Origin: SZUA-38 sp965212525
GTDB lineage: Bacteria > Pseudomonadota > Gammaproteobacteria > Xanthomonadales > SZUA-38
Length of the DNA: 64,000 nt
NCBI GenBank assembly: GCA_965212525.1
Contig: CBDBVC010000013.1
Location: 145,235 to 209,234 of the forward strand
Reading direction: 5' to 3'
Shown: piece after piece, positions 35,411 to 44,618 of the stretch
Position numbering within the stretch: position 1 is the first letter of the stretch
Layout: each line of letters starts with the position of its first letter
Made by a program: the position numbers and the translations under genes
Notes under the pieces: generated by a model
The model's database searches: none
What the model was told of the DNA's origin: nothing
What the model saw: the letters and a program-made list of their open reading frames with translations, nothing else

Positions 35411-36457
35411 ATGACAGATCAGAACGGGCAGACCTGGATTCCGGAGTTCTGCCGGTTGCCAACACTGTTTTCGCTGATGGTGATCTGCGAACTGGTTGTC
35501 GTTCTGCTCGAACTGGGCTATGCCCGATCACTGGTCAGTTTCATCGACCAGCTGAGCATCTCCAGCCTGTTTGTGCAATGGCTGGCCCTGCTGATCGCCG
35601 TCACCATGTGTGGCCTGCGTGATCCCCTGTCCCGACTGCCACTGCCACTGGCCATGACGATTGCTTTCCTGCTCATACTCAGCCTGACCGCGTCACTCAC
35701 CTGGGCGGCCGTGAATTACGCCGGGCTGGTTGGTTTCGACACGGTGGGCCCAGTGGAGCCCTGGGTCACCATCGGCAGAAATGTACTGATAGCCGCGCTG
35801 GTAACGCTGGCTGCCGGTCGCTACTTTTATATTCAGCACCGCTGGAAGCAGCAGGTTGAATCACTTGCCCGTGCCGAAGTCAGAACCCTGCAGGCCAGAA
35901 TCAGGCCGCATTTTCTGTTCAACAGCATGAACACCATTGCCAGCCTGGTTCACAGCAAGCCAGATGTGGCCGAAGCCTGCATCGAAAATCTGTCCGAGCT
36001 GTTCAGGGCTGCTCTCAATTCGCTGGACAAGACCAACACGCTGTCTACCGAGATGTCGCTGTGCCGACAGTATCTCGATATCGAATCCCTGCGCCTGGGA
36101 GAACGACTGGTGGTGGACTGGCAGGTCGATGAACCGCTGCCCGACATCCAGTTGCCACCGCTGACGATACAGCCGCTGTTCGAAAATGCCATCTATCACG
36201 GCATCAGCCAGCTGGCGCATCCGGGAAAAGTCAGCGTTCATGGCAAAGAGGTTGACGGGCACTGGGAACTCTGTCTCAAAAACCCGGTTCCCTCATCCAG
36301 TGTCACTGATCACAACCCGGGCCACCAGCTGGCCATCGAGAACATCCGGCAGCGCCTGTCGCATCTGTTCGATGGCGCCTCACTTCACATGCAATTGCTC
36401 GATGATGAATTTACAGCCACAATGAGGCTACCGCTGAACAAGCATCATCTGACATGA
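35411..36457 (+). CDS. algZ: LytS/AlgZ-type sensor histidine kinase
   Basis: 348 residues. Four membrane segments lie within about 18-140 (MVICELVVVLLELG onward). The His_kinase domain follows, with the phospho-accepting His167 in RIRPHFLFNSMNTI and the ATP-binding N-box in TIQPLFENAIYHGI. GHQLAIENIRQRL is the last conserved box. The order with the LytTR regulator downstream (ATGA overlap) is that of AlgZ-AlgR, which controls surface polysaccharide and pili in Pseudomonas; the targets here are unknown. Confidence 0.88.
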   Translation: MTDQNGQTWIPEFCRLPTLFSLMVICELVVVLLELGYARSLVSFIDQLSISSLFVQWLALLIAVTMCGLRDPLSRLPLPLAMTIAFLLILSLTASLTWAAVNYAGLVGFDTVGPVEPWVTIGRNVLIAALVTLAAGRYFYIQHRWKQQVESLARAEVRTLQARIRPHFLFNSMNTIASLVHSKPDVAEACIENLSELFRAALNSLDKTNTLSTEMSLCRQYLDIESLRLGERLVVDWQVDEPLPDIQLPPLTIQPLFENAIYHGISQLAHPGKVSVHGKEVDGHWELCLKNPVPSSSVTDHNPGHQLAIENIRQRLSHLFDGASLHMQLLDDEFTATMRLPLNKHHLT

Positions 36458-37185
36458 ATCCAGCGCTGAATACATTGATTGTTGATGACGAACCCCTGGC
36501 AAGGGAGCGTCTGGCACGGTTACTGCAACGACAGTCCACACCCGTTGCCGGCGAAGCTGCTAATGGTCTTGAAGCACTGAAACTGATCGACACGATCAAA
36601 CCCGCTGTGGTACTGCTGGATGTGCAGATGCCCGTCATGGATGGATTTGAGACTGCACGGCATATCAGCAGGCTGGATCAACCACCGGCCATCGTCTTCT
36701 GTACCGCGTATGATCAGTATGCGCTGGATGCCTTTGATGCGGCGGCGGTCGATTATCTGGTCAAGCCGGTCAAGCCGGAACGGCTGGCACAGGCCTACGA
36801 AAAACTGCAACGTTATCAGCCCGGCCGGGTTGAGCAGTTCAGTACCGACCGTCATCGGGCGCATCTGTGTGCACGCATGGGGGGAAACATCGAGCTGATC
36901 GCGGTTGAGTCGATTCATTATTGCCGTGCCGAACACAAGTACGTCACTGTGGTTCACGCCGACGGGGAGTCTCTTATCGAGGATTCACTGATCGCGCTGG
37001 AACAGGAGTTCGAAGCCTATTTCGTACGCATACATCGCAACACGCTGGTGGCCCGAAACCAGATTCGGGCGCTTGAGAAAAACAGTGCGCAGCAGATCAT
37101 GCTGAGACTGAAAGACAGCGATGCGACACTGGAGATCAGCCGCCGCAATCTGCCACCGGTTCGCAAACTCCTGAAACAGCTCTGA
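36454..37185 (+). CDS. algR: LytTR-family response regulator (AlgR-like)
   Basis: 243 residues. The receiver domain (1-120) has the acidic pair Asp11-Asp12, the phospho-acceptor Asp56 in LLDVQMPVMDG, and VDYLVKPVKPERL at its end. The C-terminal LytTR DNA-binding domain (about 140-240) shows IHYCRAEHKYVTVVHADGE, RIHRNTLVARNQI and ISRRNLPPVRKLL. It is the partner of the kinase that it overlaps. Confidence 0.92.
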   Translation: MNPALNTLIVDDEPLARERLARLLQRQSTPVAGEAANGLEALKLIDTIKPAVVLLDVQMPVMDGFETARHISRLDQPPAIVFCTAYDQYALDAFDAAAVDYLVKPVKPERLAQAYEKLQRYQPGRVEQFSTDRHRAHLCARMGGNIELIAVESIHYCRAEHKYVTVVHADGESLIEDSLIALEQEFEAYFVRIHRNTLVARNQIRALEKNSAQQIMLRLKDSDATLEISRRNLPPVRKLLKQL

Positions 37186-37253
37186 AAGTCCATTTGATCT
37201 GAGTCTGCGGGTCGAATATAGTCTCCTCCTTGCCTGTTTCGGGGATAAAAATC

Positions 37254-37748
37254 ATGAAAAAACGGTCTGTGTTTTTCCTCTCGCTGATCGTCGGATCCGC
37301 CTTGTACTTTCTGTCGCTGCATGCCAGTGATCATACGGTCGAAACAAATCAGTCGACCAATGAAGAATACGACGCTGTACTTGCCACAAAAGTTGGTGCC
37401 GATGACTATGGCATGCGTCAATACGTAATGGCCTTTCTCAAGTCCGGACCCAACCGTCCGGAAGATCCAGAGGAAACCGCCAGACTGCAGGCAGCTCACA
37501 TGCAGAACATCGGCCGCATGGCCGAAGAAGGGAAGCTGGTACTGGCTGGCCCCTTCATGGATGATGGCGATATTCGTGGCATCTATATCTTCGCTGTCGA
37601 CAACCTCGAGGAGGCGCGTGCGCTGACCGAAACCGATCCTGCCATTCAGGCCGGTTCACTCATCATGGAGCTGAAGCCCTGGTATGGCTCGGCTGCCGTG
37701 ATGCAGATCAACGAGATACACAACAAGGTTGCCAGACAGCATCCCTGA
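37254..37748 (+). CDS. Exported YCII-domain protein
   Basis: 164 residues from ATG 37254, nine bases after GGGGAT. Residues 1-24 are a signal peptide or anchor. The rest is a YCII/YciI ferredoxin-like domain: RQYVMAFLKSGPNRPED, HMQNIGRMAEEGKLVLAGPF, IRGIYIF and ARALTETDPAIQAG, with the conserved His and Asp of this fold. Export is unusual, since most YCII proteins are cytoplasmic. It lies 18 bases before putA; co-transcription is likely. Confidence 0.82.
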   Translation: MKKRSVFFLSLIVGSALYFLSLHASDHTVETNQSTNEEYDAVLATKVGADDYGMRQYVMAFLKSGPNRPEDPEETARLQAAHMQNIGRMAEEGKLVLAGPFMDDGDIRGIYIFAVDNLEEARALTETDPAIQAGSLIMELKPWYGSAAVMQINEIHNKVARQHP

Positions 37749-37766
37749 CGACCGGACGGAACAATC

Positions 37767-40700
37767 ATGAGCAATAATCCGCAGATGGTGCTTGATCAGA
37801 CCGACGGCACCACCCCCTTCAGCCAGGCCATGAGTGATGCCTGGTTCGCTGACGAAAGTGAACACCTTGCCACGCTGTACAAGGGACTGCAGCTTTCGGA
37901 AAAACAGCAACAGGACATCGTTGCCATGGCCACTTCTCTGGTGACACGTGTTCGTGCAAAACAGTCTGAACAGGGCGGCCTGGATGCGTTCATGCAGCAG
38001 TATGACCTCTCTTCCGAGGAAGGTATCCTGCTGATGTGTCTGGCAGAAGCCCTGCTCAGAATCCCGGATGCCGACACCGCCGACAAGCTGATCGCTGACA
38101 AGCTGGGGGATGCCGATTTCGAATCGCATCTGGGAAAAAGCGACTCACTGTTTGTGAATGCATCGACCTGGGGGCTGATGCTGACCGGCCAGCTGGTAAC
38201 GATCTCGGAAAACCGGCTGCTCAGGGGCCTGAAGAAACTGCTGACACGCAGCGGTGAACCGGTGATACGACAGGCCATGCGATCGGCCATGCGCGTGATG
38301 GGGCATCAGTACGTGCTCGGTCGAACCATTGAAGAAGCGCTGAAGAAATCGAACACGAAGGAGATGCGGCACTACCGGTTCTCTTACGACATGCTGGGTG
38401 AAGCCGCACTGACTGCCGACGATGCCAGCCGCTATCACAAGGCTTATCTGGCTGCGATTGGCAGCATGTCGGCGCATGTCAGGAAAGACATGCACGCCTC
38501 GCCTTCGATCTCCATCAAGCTGTCTGCATTGCACCCGCGATATGAAATCGGCAAGCGCCAGCGTGTCTTGTCCGAACTCACGCCCCGAATCCTCGAGCTT
38601 GCACTGGCCGCGCGCAACAGTGGTGTTGCCGTCACCATCGATGCCGAAGAGGCCGATCGTCTGCAATTATCTCTGGAGCTGTTCACGGCGGTGTTCGAGA
38701 ACCCGGCACTGTCTGGCTGGAACGGCATGGGCCTGGTGGTGCAGGCCTATCAGAAACGGGCACCCGTGGTGATTCGTTATCTCGCCGATCTGGCACGCAG
38801 GCATGGACGCTCGATTCCAGTCCGCCTGGTCAAGGGTGCCTACTGGGATACCGAGATCAAGCATGCCCAGGTCGAGGGCCTGCCCGGTTTTCCCGTGTTC
38901 ACCCGCAAGGCCAACACCGATGTTTCCTATCAGTACTGCGCCAGGCTGCTGCTGGCCGAACCGGACTGCTTCTATCCGCAATTTGCCACGCATAATGCGC
39001 AGACCGTTGCCGCGATCCACCAGTTCGCATCCGAAGGCCAGCCGTTTGAATTTCAGCGTCTCCATGGCATGGGTGAAGAGCTGTATGACGAAATCGTCAG
39101 TCAGGACGACAGTATCATCCCGTGCCGCGTCTATGCACCGGTGGGTTCACACGAAGACCTGTTGCCCTACCTGGTCAGGCGACTGCTTGAAAACGGCGCC
39201 AACACCTCGTTCGTCAACCGCATAGTCGATAATGAGCTGCCCATATCCGAAATTGTTCAGGACCCGATTGAGCTGAGCCAGCACTACAGCAGCAAGCCCC
39301 ACCCCGGTATCCGCCAGCCGGCTGATCTCTATCGAAGACAGAGCCAGGAGAACCCGGAGGCTGACTCCGGCCGGACAAATTCACAGGGTGCCAATCTGGC
39401 CGACGAGATCGAACTTGCCAGACTCAAGCAGGCACTGGAAAAGGCATTGCAGGAACCGTGCCGCATCAGTGCCCGCGTCAGCGACATGACTGGACGCAAC
39501 CGCTTCAAGCCGGACAAGCAGGCCAAATGGCTCGACATCACCAACCCGGCCAACAGGAACCAGGTTGTGGGCCAGTGGCTGCCGGTAGACGATGCTCAGG
39601 TCAGACAGGCGCTCGATACCGCTCGCGACTATTTCCCGCAATGGTCGATGACATCAGTTGATCATCGCGCCGACTGTCTCGAGCGCGCTGCCGATTTGCT
39701 GGAGCAGCACCGTGATGAACTGATGGCACTGCTGATCAGTGAAGCCGGCAAGACGCTACCCGATGCCGTGGCGGAAATTCGCGAGGCTGTCGATTTCTGC
39801 CGCTACTATGCAAGACAGGCAACATTGCTGATGGCCGAACCACAGGCATTTCCCGGCCCGTCAGCCGAATCGAACAGCATGACACTGCACGGCAAGGGTC
39901 CGTTTGTCTGCATCAGTCCGTGGAACTTCCCTCTGGCCATCTTCCTCGGACAGGTAGCCGCCGCGCTGGTGGCAGGCAATACTGTGCTGGCCAAGCCGGC
40001 TGAGCAGACCGCTGCGGTTGCTGACCGCGCGACTGCACTGATGCACGAGGCAGGAATCCCGCTGCAGGCATTACAGTGTCTGCCGGGTGACGGTGCTCGC
40101 GTCGGAGCCGCCCTGGTTGGCGACCCGGCAATTGCCGGCGTAGCATTCACCGGATCCACGGCAACGGCCCATCTGATCAACCGGACACTGGCCGGTCGTG
40201 ACGGCCCGATCGCAACACTGATTGCTGAAACCGGTGGCATGAATGCCATGATCGCTGACAGCTCCTGTCTGCCGGAACAGCTGGTGAATGATGTGATCAG
40301 TTCGGCGTTTCATTCTGCTGGACAACGCTGTTCTGCCATGCGAATTCTCTACATTCAGGAAGATATTGCCGACAAGGTCATCACCATGCTGGCTGGCGCC
40401 ATGGACGAATTGTCGGTCGGCAACCCGGCTATGGTGTCCACCGATGTAGGGCCGGTTATCGACGACGATGCACTGGCTGCCCTCAGTGATCATTGCAGGC
40501 GACTGGACGAACTGGCTGCGGCCGGCAGTGGTGTTAAGGTGATCCGTAAACTGGCGCTTGATGAAACGACCGGACACGGCAGTTTTCTGCCACCGGTGGC
40601 CTATGAACTGGACTCCCAGTCACTGCTCGACAAGGAAGTGTTCGGCCCGGTACTTCATGTCATACGCTACCGGGCACGCGATATTGATGAGGTGCTGCAA

Positions 40701-40994
40701 CAGATCAACGGCACCGGGTACGGGCTGACCCTGGGCGTGCATTCACGCATTGAATCCTTTGCCGAACAAATCGCGAAACGTGCACGAGTCGGTAATGTTT
40801 ATGTCAACCGCAACATGGTCGGCGCCGTGGTGGGCGTGCAGCCTTTCGGTGGCGAGGGCCTGTCCGGAACCGGGCCCAAGGCAGGTGGTCCCCACTACCT
40901 GCTGCGCTTGGTCAACGAGCGTACGCTGACCATCAATACAGCAGCAGTGGGTGGCAACGCCGATCTGCTTGCACTGGAACAGACACGGGAATAA
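37767..40994 (+). CDS. putA: Bifunctional proline dehydrogenase / glutamate-semialdehyde dehydrogenase
   Basis: 1075 residues. The helical arm and FAD-dependent proline dehydrogenase barrel (to about 500) contain HPRYEIGKRQR, VKGAYWDTEIKHAQ, FATHNAQTVAAI and FQRLHGMGEELYD. The NAD-dependent aldehyde dehydrogenase domain (about 560-1045) contains SPWNFPLAIFLGQ, the catalytic Cys855 in SAGQRCSAMR and FGPVLHVIRY. The length and the absence of an N-terminal ribbon-helix-helix indicate a non-repressor PutA. It converts proline to glutamate in two steps. Confidence 0.95.
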   Translation: MSNNPQMVLDQTDGTTPFSQAMSDAWFADESEHLATLYKGLQLSEKQQQDIVAMATSLVTRVRAKQSEQGGLDAFMQQYDLSSEEGILLMCLAEALLRIPDADTADKLIADKLGDADFESHLGKSDSLFVNASTWGLMLTGQLVTISENRLLRGLKKLLTRSGEPVIRQAMRSAMRVMGHQYVLGRTIEEALKKSNTKEMRHYRFSYDMLGEAALTADDASRYHKAYLAAIGSMSAHVRKDMHASPSISIKLSALHPRYEIGKRQRVLSELTPRILELALAARNSGVAVTIDAEEADRLQLSLELFTAVFENPALSGWNGMGLVVQAYQKRAPVVIRYLADLARRHGRSIPVRLVKGAYWDTEIKHAQVEGLPGFPVFTRKANTDVSYQYCARLLLAEPDCFYPQFATHNAQTVAAIHQFASEGQPFEFQRLHGMGEELYDEIVSQDDSIIPCRVYAPVGSHEDLLPYLVRRLLENGANTSFVNRIVDNELPISEIVQDPIELSQHYSSKPHPGIRQPADLYRRQSQENPEADSGRTNSQGANLADEIELARLKQALEKALQEPCRISARVSDMTGRNRFKPDKQAKWLDITNPANRNQVVGQWLPVDDAQVRQALDTARDYFPQWSMTSVDHRADCLERAADLLEQHRDELMALLISEAGKTLPDAVAEIREAVDFCRYYARQATLLMAEPQAFPGPSAESNSMTLHGKGPFVCISPWNFPLAIFLGQVAAALVAGNTVLAKPAEQTAAVADRATALMHEAGIPLQALQCLPGDGARVGAALVGDPAIAGVAFTGSTATAHLINRTLAGRDGPIATLIAETGGMNAMIADSSCLPEQLVNDVISSAFHSAGQRCSAMRILYIQEDIADKVITMLAGAMDELSVGNPAMVSTDVGPVIDDDALAALSDHCRRLDELAAAGSGVKVIRKLALDETTGHGSFLPPVAYELDSQSLLDKEVFGPVLHVIRYRARDIDEVLQQINGTGYGLTLGVHSRIESFAEQIAKRARVGNVYVNRNMVGAVVGVQPFGGEGLSGTGPKAGGPHYLLRLVNERTLTINTAAVGGNADLLALEQTRE

Positions 40995-41080
40995 TGCTGT
41001 GGACGTGTGCTGTCATCTGAACCGCCATCGCCTGAACGGGTCAAACCGCTCAGGCAATGCGCCGCGACAGGACTAGTCAC

Positions 41081-42679
41081 ATGTACCACCAGTTTTTCGG
41101 CTTGCACGAACCGCCATTTTCGATCACTCCGAATCCGAGGTTCGTCTTTCTCAGCCACCGGCATGAGGATGCACTGGCTCATCTGAACTGGGGCATTACC
41201 CAGGGAGGCGGCGGTGGGTTCGTCCAGCTGACCGGCGAAGTCGGTACCGGCAAGACAACCCTGTGCCGTCTGTTGCTGGAACAGTTGCCAGAGGATTGTC
41301 GAGCCGCACTGATCCTGAACCCCAAACTGAACCCGCTTGAGTTGCTGCAGGCCATCTGCGACGAGCTCAAGATCCGCACACGCGGTGCCATGACCAGCCA
41401 GAAAAAGCTGGTCGACCGACTCAACAAGTATCTGCTCAATGCCCATGCCGAGGGCCTGACCGTGGTTGTCATCATCGATGAGGCCCAGAATCTTACCCCG
41501 GAATCTCTGGAGCAGGTTCGCCTGCTCACCAATCTGGAAACCGACACGCAGAAGCTGCTGCAGATCATCCTGCTGGGCCAGCCCGAACTGCGCAACCTGC
41601 TCTCAAGGCCGGATCTGAGGCAACTTTCCCAGCGTATCACCGCCCGCTTTCATCTGGACGCACTGGATGAAACTGAAACGGCCGATTACGTCGACCACCG
41701 TCTTGCTGTGGCCGGGTGCCAGCACAGCCCGTTTGACAGATCGGCGCTGAAACAGCTTTATCGTGTTTCCAGCGGAGTCCCCAGACTGATCAACATCATG
41801 GCAGAGCGTGCCTTGCTGATTGCCTATGCCGAGAGTTCGCACAGCATTACGCGTCGCACGGTGGCACGGGCAGCCAGAGAAATCCAGGGCCCTGCACTCA
41901 ACGAATCGCCGAGACAGACATCAGCTGACCGGGGTACCGCAAAAACCGTGCTTGTCACAACCACGGTCATTGTGCTGCTGTTTTCGCTGGCCGTACTGGC
42001 CTGGAATGGTGGCTATGTTCAACAATGGCTCAATTCGGATGACACAAGCATGGCCAATCTCGATTCAGCCAGCCCGTCGATTGATGCCACAGCAGAAGTA
42101 GTGAGCCCGGACCCATTCGGCAGCCAGGGCTTTGCCGACAGCCTGTCACTGTTACGAGAAGACCAGCGACTGCCCGAGTTTTCCGACATCTCGCCAGGTC
42201 AATGCAACCAGCGCCTGTTGCGACAGCTGTTCTGTCAGACAGGTCATGCCACCAGCGATGCCATGGCAGCACTGAACAGGCCGGTGATTGCCGAATGCCC
42301 GCGACTCGAACAGGGCTATGTTGTGGCCCGCTTTACCGAAACCGGCGTCGAACTGATTCGGCAGGACGGTCGTGAAGAACTGACCCGAGCCGAGTTCGAG
42401 AAGCAGTGGTCCGGGCGTTATTGGGACTACTGGCAAGTACCTGCATACCTGCCTGACATTCTCGAGGAAACGGCACGTGGCCCGGCAGTGATCTGGGTCA
42501 AGCAGGCCGCCAAATCGGCAGAGCCCGCCTATGCCGGTGATGCCGAGGATCCCTATTTCGGACCCAGTCTGAAACAGTGGGCCATCAGTTTCCAGAACAG
42601 TCATGGCATCCGGCCCGACGGCGTGATTGGCCGTGATACACTTCAATACCTGAAACGGTACAGCACAGCAGGTTACTGA
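41081..42679 (+). CDS. gspA: General secretion pathway protein A (AAA ATPase with peptidoglycan-binding domain)
   Basis: 532 residues from MYHQFFGLHEPPFSITPNPRF. The cytoplasmic AAA domain has Walker A GEVGTGKTT (52-60), Walker B VVVIIDEAQNL, and the arginine-rich QRITARFHLDAL. A single membrane segment follows at about 290-310. The periplasmic part ends in a PG_binding_1 domain (QWAISFQNSHGIRPDGVIGRDTLQYL). With GspB this protein helps place the type II secretin in peptidoglycan. No other gsp genes are in the window. Confidence 0.9.
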   Translation: MYHQFFGLHEPPFSITPNPRFVFLSHRHEDALAHLNWGITQGGGGGFVQLTGEVGTGKTTLCRLLLEQLPEDCRAALILNPKLNPLELLQAICDELKIRTRGAMTSQKKLVDRLNKYLLNAHAEGLTVVVIIDEAQNLTPESLEQVRLLTNLETDTQKLLQIILLGQPELRNLLSRPDLRQLSQRITARFHLDALDETETADYVDHRLAVAGCQHSPFDRSALKQLYRVSSGVPRLINIMAERALLIAYAESSHSITRRTVARAAREIQGPALNESPRQTSADRGTAKTVLVTTTVIVLLFSLAVLAWNGGYVQQWLNSDDTSMANLDSASPSIDATAEVVSPDPFGSQGFADSLSLLREDQRLPEFSDISPGQCNQRLLRQLFCQTGHATSDAMAALNRPVIAECPRLEQGYVVARFTETGVELIRQDGREELTRAEFEKQWSGRYWDYWQVPAYLPDILEETARGPAVIWVKQAAKSAEPAYAGDAEDPYFGPSLKQWAISFQNSHGIRPDGVIGRDTLQYLKRYSTAGY

Positions 42680-42719
42680 CCCGTCATGCAAGCCACTGCA
42701 GCCACCCCGATACCCGACG

Positions 42720-43487
42720 ATGTCCTCCATTCTTGATGCACTGAAAAAATCCGATCAGGAACGACTGCGTCAGGCGCCCTTGCCCGGCATCTCCCGCTAT
42801 GAAGAACAACGGCGCAATCGCTCGAGAGGAGGCCAGATCATCCTGCTCGTCGCTGCGCTGCTGCTGATTGCATCCGGCACATGGTACTGGCATACCGCAT
42901 CAGTTGAGCAGACCGGCACGGTCATGACCGAAAATCCTGCGTTACAGAGCACAGCAGAACTGACTTCAGTTCCGCAGTCATCCGCTGTGATCGCCACAGA
43001 ACCCGATCTGCCAGCAAATGAGACGCCTCAGACAATTGCAGAAGAAGTGGTCGATGTTGAGTTGACTGACAATGATCTCGATCTGTCCGAGCCAGTTGTG
43101 AACGAAATCACGTCACCGGAGCCAGTCGTTTCAGCTGAGCCATCAAGCGAACTCGGGCGTGCAGCACCTCAAACCCAGCCCGCTGAACCCCTTGATCAAC
43201 CAGACCAGGCGCTGATGCCATCTCAAACGGCCACAATTGAGACAGATCCAGAGGAAACATTTCTCTTGCTCTCCGATATCGATTCGGCAACACGGGAGCA
43301 AATCCAGTCGTTCAGGATCAGCATCGTCGTCTATGACCCGGAACCCGGTCGCCGATTCGCGCTGATCAACTCCAGACGCATGACCGAAGGCCAGTCGATC
43401 AACGACCAGATTCGTCTCGAGAAAATCAGACGGGATGGCCTGGTGATGACTACGGGTAGCGGACGTGTTCTGGTACCCAGCCGCTAG
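42720..43487 (+). CDS. gspB: General secretion pathway protein B
   Basis: 255 residues. MSSILDALKKSDQER is the invariant start of GspB/ExeB proteins. One membrane segment lies at about 39-59. A long, acidic and Pro-rich periplasmic linker leads to the conserved C-terminal domain (SFRISIVVYDPEPGRRFALINSRRMTEGQ, cited in part) and GLVMTTGSGRVLVP. It partners GspA, 40 bases upstream, in secretin assembly. Confidence 0.9.
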   Translation: MSSILDALKKSDQERLRQAPLPGISRYEEQRRNRSRGGQIILLVAALLLIASGTWYWHTASVEQTGTVMTENPALQSTAELTSVPQSSAVIATEPDLPANETPQTIAEEVVDVELTDNDLDLSEPVVNEITSPEPVVSAEPSSELGRAAPQTQPAEPLDQPDQALMPSQTATIETDPEETFLLLSDIDSATREQIQSFRISIVVYDPEPGRRFALINSRRMTEGQSINDQIRLEKIRRDGLVMTTGSGRVLVPSR

Positions 43488-43502
43488 CGGAACTCTCCAG
43501 CG

Positions 43503-44183
43503 ATGCTGATTTCCAAGCCCACCAAATCCCTGGGAGACAGACGACAGGTATTTTTTCCCTGGGCAACCCTGATCATCGCCGTCACAGTACTCGTCGTTGC
43601 CCTGATCCAGCAGACCATGAACTGGGAGCTGGCTGCCGTGTCAGAATGGCTGTTTGTTCCAGCCGAATTCAGTCAGCAGGTCAGCCAGTGGTCCTGGGAC
43701 ACGGGCTTGCTGACACCACTGACCAGTACCGTTTTTCATGCCGGCTGGCTTCATTTGGGCGGCAATCTGATTTTCCTGTTTCTGTTCGCATTCAAGCTCG
43801 AGCGCTGGATCAAGCCGTTCTGGCTGATCGTCTCTTTCCTGGTTTGTGGCAGCCTGGCAAATCTTGCCATTTTGCTGACTGATACCGATGGCATGGCGCC
43901 GATCATCGGCCTCAGTGGCGCTGTCTCCAGCCTGATGGGGCTGTTGTTCGCGCTGGCGCCTCTGGCACGGATCGGGGTCATCCTGCCGCTTGGAATCTAC
44001 CTTCAAATGATCAGGATTCCCATCATTGCACTGGTCGGTGCCTGGCTGCTGCTGCAACTGGGTTACTGGCTGAATAGTTCGACCATCACCGTGGTGGCCT
44101 GGTGGACTCATATCGGCGGATTTCTGATCGGGTGTACACTGGCACTGCTACTGCGACTGTTCGGCTATCGCGTCAAGCACTGA
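43503..44183 (+). CDS. Rhomboid-family intramembrane serine protease
   Basis: 226 residues with about six membrane segments. Catalytic Ser138 is in GLSGAVSSLMG and the partner His203 in WWTHIGGFLIG; HAGWLHLGGN (79-88) is the conserved membrane-interface motif. Both dyad residues are present, so it should be active. Substrates are unknown. It begins 15 bases after gspB, and rhomboid proteases can process exported, GlyGly-CTERM-tailed proteins, so a link to type II secretion is possible (inference). Confidence 0.88.
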   Translation: MLISKPTKSLGDRRQVFFPWATLIIAVTVLVVALIQQTMNWELAAVSEWLFVPAEFSQQVSQWSWDTGLLTPLTSTVFHAGWLHLGGNLIFLFLFAFKLERWIKPFWLIVSFLVCGSLANLAILLTDTDGMAPIIGLSGAVSSLMGLLFALAPLARIGVILPLGIYLQMIRIPIIALVGAWLLLQLGYWLNSSTITVVAWWTHIGGFLIGCTLALLLRLFGYRVKH

Positions 44184-44257
44184 GACACAGACAGCAACGC
44201 TTGATTTTCAGACATGTTGCAACCAGTTACAGAACCAGCCCGGAACATCGAGACATC

Positions 44258-44590
44258 ATGAACAAGACGATCTACAAAATCATATTTCTCAATCACGGCA
44301 AGGTGTATGAGCTCTATGCCAATCATGCGGACTCGAGCATGATGTACGGCTTTATCGAAGTGAAGGACCTGATATTCTCCGACACCGAAACGCTGGTGGT
44401 CGACCCGACCGAGGAAAAAATGCGCGATGAGTTTGCAGACGTCAGCAGTCTTCATATCCCCATGCACTCGGTGATTCGTATCGAAGAGGTGAACAAGACG
44501 GGTGCCTGTCTGATTCGTGACCGTGAGAGTGGCGAGAAGATTACACAGTTTCCGCTGTCACCGGGAAATCGCGGCAACCGCGACAACTAG
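44258..44590 (+). CDS. DUF1820 family protein
   Basis: 110 residues from MNKTIYKIIFLNHGKVYELYA. GFIEVKDLIFSDTETLVVDPTEEKM and IPMHSVIRIEEVNKTG are the DUF1820 signatures; the family is small, cytoplasmic and of unknown function in Gammaproteobacteria. The upstream open frame to 44102 overlaps the rhomboid gene and does not fit the family. Confidence 0.88.
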   Translation: MNKTIYKIIFLNHGKVYELYANHADSSMMYGFIEVKDLIFSDTETLVVDPTEEKMRDEFADVSSLHIPMHSVIRIEEVNKTGACLIRDRESGEKITQFPLSPGNRGNRDN

Positions 44591-44618
44591 TCAGGCAGCA
44601 AACGACTGAAGGGCTCAG

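Noticed and set aside
40638..40645. A further GTGTTCGG box on the plus strand
   Set aside because: It lies inside putA as conserved coding sequence (EVFGP), and the eight bases 14 positions later do not resemble GCATCTGT.
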